Below, piece by piece: positions 50,537 to 57,033 of a stretch of DNA of 64,000 nucleotides. Each line of letters opens with the position of its first letter. The stretch's first letter is position 1. Source of the stretch: Frigoribacterium sp. PvP032 (GTDB taxonomy: Bacteria; Actinomycetota; Actinomycetes; Actinomycetales; Microbacteriaceae); the NCBI RefSeq assembly GCF_017833035.1, contig NZ_JAFIBM010000001.1:2227762-2291761 (forward strand), in the 5' to 3' direction. Made by a program: the position numbers and the translations under genes. The notes under the pieces were generated by a model that was given only the letters and a program-made list of their open reading frames with translations, was not told where the DNA came from and made no database searches.

Positions 50537-50551
50537 CTGCCAGATCGGCAG
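50537..50551. promoter_or_regulatory. Palindrome in the gabT/PucR divergent region, candidate PucR site
   Basis: CTGCC (50537-50541) and GGCAG (50547-50551) flank AGATC. It ends 8 nt before the TAGGTT -10 hexamer of the PucR gene, so it overlaps where the -35 region would be; a bound protein would block or tune that promoter. Confidence 0.45.
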
Positions 50552-50559
50552 GCCGGTGC

Positions 50560-50565
50560 TAGGTT
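50560..50565 (+). promoter_or_regulatory. -10 hexamer of a leaderless promoter (PucR gene)
   Basis: TAGGTT 6 nt before the GTG at 50572; no ribosome-binding site. Confidence 0.6.
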
Positions 50566-50571
50566 CGGCGC

Positions 50572-52167
50572 GTGCGCCCCACAGTCAGAGCCCTCGTCCG
50601 CCAGGCGCCCCTCGGCCTGCGCCTCCTCGACCCGACGACTCGCACCGACGAGCCGCTCTCGTGGGTGCACAGCTCGGACCTGGTCGACCCGTCGCCCTTC
50701 GTCGCCTCCTCGACCATGCTGCTGACGACCGGCAGCCAGTTCGGCGCCGACGCGTCGCAGGGCGACTACGACGCCTGGGTCGGCCGGGTCGTCGGCGCGG
50801 GCGTCGTCGCGCTCGGCTTCGGCGCCGGCGTGCACCGCCCTCAGACTCCCGTCGAGCTCGTGCTCGCCGCCTCCGCCCACGGGGTGCCCGTCGTCGAGGT
50901 GCCCTGGCGCACGCCCTTCATCGCCGTCGCCCGGTGGGCGGCCGACCAGCTGGCCGAGGAGGCGCGCGAACGGGACCGCTGGACGCTGCGGGCCCAGCGC
51001 GCGGTCTCGGTGGCGGCCATCGGCGACGGCGGGCTCGGCGCCGTGCTGCGGGTGCTCGGCGAGCAGCTCGGCGGGTCGGTCGTGCTGCACGGGACGGAGG
51101 TGTCGGTCGGGCAGGAGGCGTCGGTCGGGTCGGGCGTGCCGCTCGGCTCGGACGCGGCGGTCGATCGGGGGCCGGTCGAGGCCGAGGTGGCGCGGCTCGT
51201 CCGTCGCGGCGCTCGGGCGGGCAGCACGGTGACCGTGCCCGGCGCCGTCGTGTCCCTGCAGACCCTCGGACGGCGGGACGGGCTCCGCGGCGTCCTCGCG
51301 GTCCGCACCCCCGGCGAGCTCGACACGGCCGCCCGTGCCGTCCTCACCAGCGTGGTCGCCCTCGCCGAGGTCACCCTCGAGCGCGACGTCGCCCGGCTGC
51401 GTGGGCAGCGCGAGCTCTGGCGACAGGTGTGGTCGCTGCTGGTGGCCGGGCAGGTCGAGGTGGCACGGGCCATCACGCGGTCGGTCGGTGTCGGCATCGC
51501 GGCGGGACCGGTGGTCGTCGCCCTCGCCGCGCCTCCTCGTGACTCGCCCGACCGCGCGACCGAGGCGGTCGAGCGGCTCGCCGCGGGCCGGCCCGACGTC
51601 TTCGTCGCCCTCGTCGACGGGCGTCTCGCCGTGCTCGCCGGCGACGGCGCCGTCGACCTGGTGGCGCTCGCCGCAGCCCACGGCCTGCGGATCGGCGTCT
51701 CCGACGTCACCGACCTCGACCACCTCGCCGGCGCCGCCGCCCAGGCCGGGCGCGCGCTGGCCGTCGCGACCTCGTCAGGCTCCGCGGCGCCACAGGCAGC
51801 CGAGGAGGCGGTGGTCACCTGGGCGAGCCTCGCCGCCGGCGGCCTCGTGGCCGCGCTCTGGTCGGAGGGAGCCGCCGAGCTCGCGTCCGCCCGCCTCGGG
51901 CCCGTGCTCGCCCTGCCCGACGGCGACGAGCTGCTCGCCTGCTGCCGCCGGTGGCTCGAGCACAACGGAGCCTGGGACCCGGCCGCCCGGAGTCTCGGCC
52001 TGCACCGGCACAGCCTCCGCGCCAGGGTCGACAAGGTGGAGGCCGCGCTGGGGCTGCCGCTCGACGGCTTCGCCGGGCGGGCCGAGCTGTGGGCGCTGCT
52101 GCAGGCCGCGGGCGCAGGGGCGGGGGCGGGCGGGACCGTCGCAGGAGGCGACTCCGGACCTCGCTGA
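50572..52167 (+). CDS. PucR-family transcriptional regulator
   Basis: 531-aa PucR-type regulator. The N-terminal PucR domain (about 1-135) shows TVRALVRQAPLGLRLL, LSWVHSSDLVDPSPFV and GHR-like GVPVVEVPWRTPFI; the middle is a degenerate GGDEF-like region, and the C-terminus the HTH_30 domain (CCRRWLEHNGAWDPAARSLGLHRHSLRARVDKVEAALGLPLD). Proteins of this family govern purine, amino acid and GABA/polyamine breakdown. Lying divergent to the gabT operon, it is the likely activator of that operon. Leaderless GTG start. Confidence 0.92.
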   Translation: MRPTVRALVRQAPLGLRLLDPTTRTDEPLSWVHSSDLVDPSPFVASSTMLLTTGSQFGADASQGDYDAWVGRVVGAGVVALGFGAGVHRPQTPVELVLAASAHGVPVVEVPWRTPFIAVARWAADQLAEEARERDRWTLRAQRAVSVAAIGDGGLGAVLRVLGEQLGGSVVLHGTEVSVGQEASVGSGVPLGSDAAVDRGPVEAEVARLVRRGARAGSTVTVPGAVVSLQTLGRRDGLRGVLAVRTPGELDTAARAVLTSVVALAEVTLERDVARLRGQRELWRQVWSLLVAGQVEVARAITRSVGVGIAAGPVVVALAAPPRDSPDRATEAVERLAAGRPDVFVALVDGRLAVLAGDGAVDLVALAAAHGLRIGVSDVTDLDHLAGAAAQAGRALAVATSSGSAAPQAAEEAVVTWASLAAGGLVAALWSEGAAELASARLGPVLALPDGDELLACCRRWLEHNGAWDPAARSLGLHRHSLRARVDKVEAALGLPLDGFAGRAELWALLQAAGAGAGAGGTVAGGDSGPR

Positions 52168-52180
52168 CGGTGGCCCGTGA

Positions 52181-52186
52181 CAGCAT
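52181..52186 (+). promoter_or_regulatory. -10 hexamer of a leaderless promoter (recQ)
   Basis: CAGCAT 6 nt before the ATG at 52193, only 14 nt after the PucR stop codon. Confidence 0.4.
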
Positions 52187-52192
52187 GGCCCG

Positions 52193-54367
52193 ATGACGAC
52201 GAGCAGCAGCACGGCCAGCACCGCGACCGAGACCGACGCCCCCGTCGCCGCTGACGCGACGGACGTCGACGCCGAGGCGCTCGAGCTGCTGCGGGCCCTG
52301 ACGGGTCGTGACGACGCCGTGTTCCACGACGGCCAGCTCGAGGCGATCCGCGCCCTCGTCGCCGACCGTCGACGTGCCCTCGTCGTGCAGCGCACCGGCT
52401 GGGGCAAGTCGGCCGTGTACTTCATCGCGACCCTGCTGCTGCGGCGCAGGGGCGGCGGTCCGACACTGCTGGTCTCGCCGCTCCTCGCCCTGATGCGCGA
52501 CCAGGTCGCCGCCGCGAGCCGCGCCGGCGTCCGGGCGGTCGCCGTCAACTCCGCGAACGCGCACGAGTGGTCCGACGTGCAGCAGGCCCTCGCCGCCGAC
52601 GAGGTCGACGTGCTGCTGGTCTCGCCCGAGCGCCTCAACAACCCGCGGTTCCGTGACGAGCAGCTGCCGGTGCTGGTGGCCCGGCTCGGCATGCTCGTCG
52701 TCGACGAGGCGCACTGCATCAGCGACTGGGGCCACGACTTCCGGCCCGACTACCGGCGGCTCGCCGACCTCATCCGCACCCTGCCGACGACGGTGCCCGT
52801 GCTGGCCACGACGGCGACCGCGAACGAGCGGGTCGTCGCCGACGTCGAGGAGCAGCTGACGGCGGGGCCGGACGACCAGGTGCTGACGATCCGCGGCTCG
52901 CTGGCCCGCGCCTCCCTGCGCCTCGGCGTGCTGACGCTGCCGACGTCGCGCGACCGGCTGGGCTGGCTGCTCAGCCACCTCGACGACCTGCCGGGCAGCG
53001 GCATCATCTACACGCTCACCGTCTCCGCGGCCGACGACACGGCCCGGCTGCTGCACGAGGCAGGGCACGCGGTGCGCTCGTACTCGGGCCGCACCGACAA
53101 CGAAGAACGCGAGGCGCTCGAGGGCCAGCTCAAGCGGAACGAGCTCAAGGCGCTCGTCGCCACCAGCGCCCTCGGCATGGGCTTCGACAAGCCCGACCTC
53201 GGCTTCGTCGTGCACCTCGGGGCACCGTCGTCGCCCGTCGCCTACTACCAGCAGATCGGCCGTGCGGGGCGAGCGACCGACAACGCCGACGTGCTGCTGC
53301 TGCCCGGCACGGAGGACGCCGAGATCTGGCAGTACTTCGCCACCGCCTCCATGCCGTCCGAGGCGCGGGCCTCGGCTGTCCTGGCCGAGCTCGGCGAGAC
53401 GCCGCTCTCGACGCCGGCGCTCGAGGCCAGGGTCGACGTGAAGCGCTCGCCGCTCGAGCTGATGCTCAAGGTGCTCGACGTCGACGGCGCCGTCTCGCGC
53501 GTGCAGGGCGGCTGGGTCAGCACCGGCGAGCCCTGGGTCTACGACGCCGAGCGCTACGGGCGCATCGGCGAGGCTCGGGTCGCCGAGCAGCAGTCGATGA
53601 TCGCCTACGAGTGGGCGACGACCTGCCGCATGCAGATGCTCCAGCTCGACCTCGACGACCCCGCAGCGGCTCCGTGCGGCCGGTGCGACATCTGTGCCGG
53701 CGCCTGGTACCCGAGCGAGATCGGCGGCGAGGCCGCCGCGTCGGCCTCCACCTCGCTCGACCGGGTGGGAGTCGAGATCGAGCCGCGGGCCCAGTGGCCC
53801 ACGGGCGCCGACCGGGCCGGCGTGCCTGCCAAGGGCAAGATCGCCGAGGGCGAGCGCGTCGAGACCGGCCGCGCCCTGGCCCGCCTCACCGACCTCGGCT
53901 GGGGCACGACGCTGCGGCAGGTCTTCGCGGCCGGCGCGGAGGACGCGCCGCTGACCAAGGCGCTGCTCGACGGCGTGGTCCGGGTGCTCAAGGAGTGGCC
54001 GTGGGCCGAGCGTCCCGTGGGCGTCGTGGCGATGCCGTCGGCGTCACGCCCCCAGCTCGTCGGCTCGCTCGCCGAGGCCATCAGCACCGTCGGGCGCCTG
54101 CCGCTGCTCGGGTCGCTGACGCCGACCCGCCCCTCGGCAGGGCGAGGCAGCGGAGGAGGCGGCAACAGCGTCTACCGGCTCGCCGACGTCTGGCAGGCGG
54201 TCGAGGTCGGGCCCGAGCTGGCGGCCGCGCTGGCGCAGGTGTCCGGGCCCGTGCTGCTCGTCGACGACCTGGTCGACAGCCGGTGGACGATGACGACCGC
54301 CGGGCGCGAGCTGCGCCGCGCGGGCGCGTCGGCCGTGCTGCCGTTCTCGCTGGGCGTCGTCGGCTGA
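52193..54367 (+). CDS. recQ: RecQ-family DNA helicase with C-terminal phosphoribosyltransferase domain
   Basis: 724-aa RecQ-type 3'-5' helicase. Motif 0 lies in FHDGQLEAI; Walker A is TGWGKS (residues 68-73), Walker B DEAH at 171-174 (VVDEAHCISDWGHDFRPDY), and motif VI QIGRAGRA. A Cys set (CRMQ... CGRCDIC) about residues 480-505 fits the zinc-binding part of RecQ. Instead of the HRDC domain, the C-terminus (about 560-724) looks like a phosphoribosyltransferase, with the PRPP-loop-like VLLVDDLVDSRWTMT. This form is known in actinobacteria but the job of the tail is unclear. Confidence 0.9.
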   Translation: MTTSSSTASTATETDAPVAADATDVDAEALELLRALTGRDDAVFHDGQLEAIRALVADRRRALVVQRTGWGKSAVYFIATLLLRRRGGGPTLLVSPLLALMRDQVAAASRAGVRAVAVNSANAHEWSDVQQALAADEVDVLLVSPERLNNPRFRDEQLPVLVARLGMLVVDEAHCISDWGHDFRPDYRRLADLIRTLPTTVPVLATTATANERVVADVEEQLTAGPDDQVLTIRGSLARASLRLGVLTLPTSRDRLGWLLSHLDDLPGSGIIYTLTVSAADDTARLLHEAGHAVRSYSGRTDNEEREALEGQLKRNELKALVATSALGMGFDKPDLGFVVHLGAPSSPVAYYQQIGRAGRATDNADVLLLPGTEDAEIWQYFATASMPSEARASAVLAELGETPLSTPALEARVDVKRSPLELMLKVLDVDGAVSRVQGGWVSTGEPWVYDAERYGRIGEARVAEQQSMIAYEWATTCRMQMLQLDLDDPAAAPCGRCDICAGAWYPSEIGGEAAASASTSLDRVGVEIEPRAQWPTGADRAGVPAKGKIAEGERVETGRALARLTDLGWGTTLRQVFAAGAEDAPLTKALLDGVVRVLKEWPWAERPVGVVAMPSASRPQLVGSLAEAISTVGRLPLLGSLTPTRPSAGRGSGGGGNSVYRLADVWQAVEVGPELAAALAQVSGPVLLVDDLVDSRWTMTTAGRELRRAGASAVLPFSLGVVG

Positions 54368-54384
54368 CGAGCCGGCGGGCGGGC

Positions 54385-56010
54385 TCAGCGCACCGACACC
54401 GCGTGCTCGTCCCAGCCCTCGGCGCCGTTGGGTGCGGGCGGCAGCTCGGTCTCCGACTGCACGGTCCCGTCCGCGCTCGTCGCCCGCACGCGCAGGGTGT
54501 GCCCACCGGACGATGCCGACCACCGGTAGATCCACTGCACCCAGGTGTCGGGCGAGATCGACTCGGCGAGCTCGGCCTCGTCCCACGCGCCTCCGTCGAC
54601 CTGCACCTCGACGCGTGCGACGCCGGTGTGCGGGTGCCAGGCGACCCCGGCGACGGCGACCGTCCCAGCGTCGACGGTCGTGCCCGCGGCGGGGACGTCG
54701 ATGCGCGACTCGAGCTTCACGGGGCCGAGGGCGTCCCAGCCGCGCGGGGTCCAGTAGCCCTCGGCGTCGGCGAAGCGGGTCACCTCGAGCTCGGTCACCC
54801 ACTTCGTCGCCGAGACGTAGCCGAAGAGGCCCGGCACGACGAGGCGGGCGGGGAACCCGTGCTCCTGGGGCAGGGGCTCGCCGTTCATGCCGATCGCGAG
54901 CAGCGCCTCCGTGTCGTCGTCCAGGAGCACGTCCAGGGGCGTGCCCGCGGTGAAGCCGTCGATGCTGCGCGAGAGCACCATGTCGGCGCCGGCCTGCGGT
55001 CGCGCCCGCGCCAGCAGGTCACGAAGCGGGTAGCCGAGCCAGAGGGCGGTGCCGATCAGCGTGCCGCCGACCTCGTTCGAGACGCAGCTGAGCGTGGCCG
55101 TGTGCTCGACGAGCGGCAGGGCGAGCACGTCCTCGAACGTGAGCACCACCTCCTCGTCGACGAGGCCGTGGATCCGGAGCGACCAGTCGGCCGGGTCGAT
55201 GCCGGGCACCCGCAGGGCGGTGTCGATTCGGTAGAACTCGTCGTTCGGCGTGATGTACGACGTGAGGCCGTCGACGTCGAGGGAGGCACCGGCGGGCACC
55301 GCCTCCTCGGCGGTCGCCGCGGCCGGCAGACGAAGCGCGGCACGCAGCTGCGACACGTTCGCGCGCGTCGCGTTCCAGGCCCGGGCGCCCGTCCCGACGA
55401 CGACCGAGGCCGCACCGGCGAGGCCCGCGAGGAGCACGAAGCTGCGGCGCTCGAGGCCGGGTCCGCGGAGGGGCGGCGAGGGCACCGAGGCCTCGGACCA
55501 GCCGGTGCGGGTCGTCGCCCGCCAGCGGGAGAGCCGACGGATCAGCGTCGTGAGCAGCAGCAGGGCGACGAGGGTGCCGACGGCCGTGGGCACGCCGTTG
55601 ATGCTCGTCGAGTCGGCGCGGGTCAGCACGGCGATCATCGCGAGCACTCCCCCGAGCCCGAAGACGACCTTGCCGGCCGGGGGCCGACGCAGCTCGGCGA
55701 TGCCCGCGCCGGCGGTGATGACGGCCAGCAGCACGCCCATCAGGGTGAACAGCGCGATCTTGTCGCCGGTGCCGAAGAGGGCGACCATCGTGTCCTTGGC
55801 CACGGGAGGCGCCAGGTCGATCACGGCGGAGCCGACCGCGTAGAGCGGGCTGCCGCCGGGGCCGGTCACGACGGCGGCGAGCTCGGCCGAGGCGAGGAAC
55901 GCCGCAGCCGACACGACACCGGCGACCGCAGCCCAGCCCGAGGAGGCACGGGTCGTCATGCCCTCGGCCTCTCGGCTCGAGGCTGCGGGTGACTCGAGGC
56001 GCACGGACAT
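54385..56010 (-). CDS. Membrane-anchored sulfite-oxidase-family molybdenum enzyme
   Basis: 541-aa molybdopterin-dependent oxidoreductase. An N-terminal part of about 165 aa holds four to five hydrophobic helices; then a twin Arg-like ERRSFVLLAGLAGAASVVVG helix leads to the sulfite-oxidase fold outside the membrane. TPNDEFYRIDTALRVPGIDPADWSLRIHGLVD and LSCVSNEVGGTLIGTALWLGYPLRDLL carry the Mo-binding Cys; the C-terminus is the Mo-co dimerisation domain (VKLESRIDVPAAGTTV, AWHPHTGVARVEVQVDGGAW). Substrate unknown. The ATG at 56010 has TAGCCT 6 nt upstream (leaderless); an in-frame ATG at 55959 with GAGAGG upstream is the alternative start. Confidence 0.9.
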   Translation of the reverse strand: MSVRLESPAASSREAEGMTTRASSGWAAVAGVVSAAAFLASAELAAVVTGPGGSPLYAVGSAVIDLAPPVAKDTMVALFGTGDKIALFTLMGVLLAVITAGAGIAELRRPPAGKVVFGLGGVLAMIAVLTRADSTSINGVPTAVGTLVALLLLTTLIRRLSRWRATTRTGWSEASVPSPPLRGPGLERRSFVLLAGLAGAASVVVGTGARAWNATRANVSQLRAALRLPAAATAEEAVPAGASLDVDGLTSYITPNDEFYRIDTALRVPGIDPADWSLRIHGLVDEEVVLTFEDVLALPLVEHTATLSCVSNEVGGTLIGTALWLGYPLRDLLARARPQAGADMVLSRSIDGFTAGTPLDVLLDDDTEALLAIGMNGEPLPQEHGFPARLVVPGLFGYVSATKWVTELEVTRFADAEGYWTPRGWDALGPVKLESRIDVPAAGTTVDAGTVAVAGVAWHPHTGVARVEVQVDGGAWDEAELAESISPDTWVQWIYRWSASSGGHTLRVRATSADGTVQSETELPPAPNGAEGWDEHAVSVR

Positions 56011-56016
56011 GCCGTC

Positions 56017-56022
56017 AGGCTA
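56017..56022 (-). promoter_or_regulatory. -10 hexamer of a leaderless promoter (molybdenum enzyme)
   Basis: TAGCCT on the minus strand, 6 nt before the ATG at 56010; supports the longer protein start. Confidence 0.5.
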
Positions 56023-56080
56023 GGCGGCGCCGCTCGGGATCCGCTGGGGCCGAGCGCGGCAGACCCGCACCGGCCGTCGT

Positions 56081-56365
56081 CTACTCGTCGTCGTCGACGA
56101 GGCTCTCCATCAGCTCGACGATGAACGCGACGGACGACTCGGACCCGGCGGCCGGCTCGACGTCGTCGTCCGCGTCGACGACCAGCAGCGGGATGCCGGG
56201 GCCGATCACGAGCTGCGCCATGTGGGCCACGCCGCCGAGCCGCGCCGCGACCGGGACGCGGAAGGTGCGGTCGTCATCGCTGAACTCCATGGCGGCGGCG
56301 AGCAGGACCTCGGCCAGCTCGTCAGTCACGATCAGTTCCTGGCCTGCGTAGAACAGCGTCTTCAT
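56081..56365 (-). CDS. Small acidic hypothetical protein
   Basis: 94-aa protein, not recognised. It has KTLFYAGQELIVTDELAEVLLAAAMEFSDDDRTFRVPV, a hydrophobic strand pair AQLVIGPGIPLLVVDADDD and an acidic helical tail ending ESLVDDDE. No TM or signal peptide. ATG 56365 is preferred because TAGGGT lies exactly 7 nt upstream. Transcribed away from repeat copy 6. Confidence 0.65.
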   Translation of the reverse strand: MKTLFYAGQELIVTDELAEVLLAAAMEFSDDDRTFRVPVAARLGGVAHMAQLVIGPGIPLLVVDADDDVEPAAGSESSVAFIVELMESLVDDDE

Positions 56366-56372
56366 GCCTGCC

Positions 56373-56378
56373 ACCCTA
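56373..56378 (-). promoter_or_regulatory. -10 hexamer of a leaderless promoter
   Basis: TAGGGT on the minus strand, 7 nt before the ATG at 56365. Confidence 0.5.
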
Positions 56379-56432
56379 CGGGCGGCCCCCGACGCCGCTC
56401 GCGCGCCCAGCGCCTCCTGCGGGCTGTCCGCT

Positions 56433-56504
56433 TCGAGGGCGGGTCGTTCTCCTCGAGGGCGGGTCCGCGGCTACCCGCCCTCGACCACTTCGACCCGCCC
56501 ACGA
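56433..56504. repeat. 72-bp mirrored four-box element, copy 6
   Basis: Forward boxes at 56433-56445 and 56453-56465, inverted boxes at 56472-56484 (TACCCGCCCTCGA) and 56492-56504 (GACCCGCCCACGA). It lies between two divergent genes, upstream of both. Confidence 0.88.
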
Positions 56505-56569
56505 GCAGATGGAGGCGGCGGCGCGGCAGGCAAGCGACCAGGAGGCGGCGGCCCGGCGGGCGCGTGCCG

Positions 56570-56575
56570 TAGCCT
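56570..56575 (+). promoter_or_regulatory. -10 hexamer of a leaderless promoter
   Basis: TAGCCT 7 nt before the ATG at 56583. Confidence 0.55.
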
Positions 56576-56582
56576 CGGGCGC

Positions 56583-56939
56583 ATGGCAGAGAAGCGAGCA
56601 CCCCAGGTCGAGACCGGCGACGCGGACGTGACCCGCGCCTCCTTGGAGCTGTCGCTGCCGGTGTCGCTGCTGCCCGGCGTCGTCCGCCGCGCGGTGCAGT
56701 CGACGCCGGCGTTCTCGTTCACGTCGGCCGACGAGCAGGGCGCGCGCCTGATCCGCCGCTCGGCGACGGCGAGCGACGCGGACACGGTCCACCTCGTCTT
56801 CGAGGAGGCGGGCGCGGGCAGCCGCGTCTCCGGCGAGGTGCACGCGCCGGCCGGCACGATCGGCGTCAGCGTCAAGAAGCGCGACGCGGACACGATCGCC
56901 CTGTTCGACGCGATCGCGTCGGCGGCCGGCCCCTTCTAG
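56583..56939 (+). CDS. Small hypothetical protein
   Basis: 118-aa soluble protein, not recognised. A charged start (MAEKRAPQVETGDAD) is followed by LELSLPVSLLPGVVRRAVQS, strands around FSFTSADEQGARLIRRS and TVHLVFEEAGAGSRVSGEVHAPAGTIGVSVKKRDADTIALFDAI. No signal peptide or TM segment. Leaderless start. Ends before a two-way hairpin shared with the convergent GH65 gene. Confidence 0.68.
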   Translation: MAEKRAPQVETGDADVTRASLELSLPVSLLPGVVRRAVQSTPAFSFTSADEQGARLIRRSATASDADTVHLVFEEAGAGSRVSGEVHAPAGTIGVSVKKRDADTIALFDAIASAAGPF

Positions 56940-56966
56940 CCGAGGGCGTCGCGCACCTCCGAGCAC

Positions 56967-57006
56967 GAAGGCGGCCGACGCCTCCGAGGAGGTGCCGACC
57001 GCCTTC
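56967..57006. terminator. Hairpin between convergent genes
   Basis: GAAGGCGGCCGACGCCTCC pairs with GGAGGTGCCGACCGCCTTC: a 19-bp stem with three mismatches and a 2-nt loop, ending at 57006. It lies between the stops at 56939 (+) and 57034 (-) and can serve both. Confidence 0.75.
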
Positions 57007-57033
57007 CGCAGGACGCCGGGTGCAGGGCGCCGG

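Noticed and set aside
7041..56504. 72-bp elements as ordinary rho-independent terminators
   Set aside because: Two of six copies lie upstream of both neighbouring divergent genes, and spacer lengths are fixed although spacer sequence varies. Some copies may still act as terminators.
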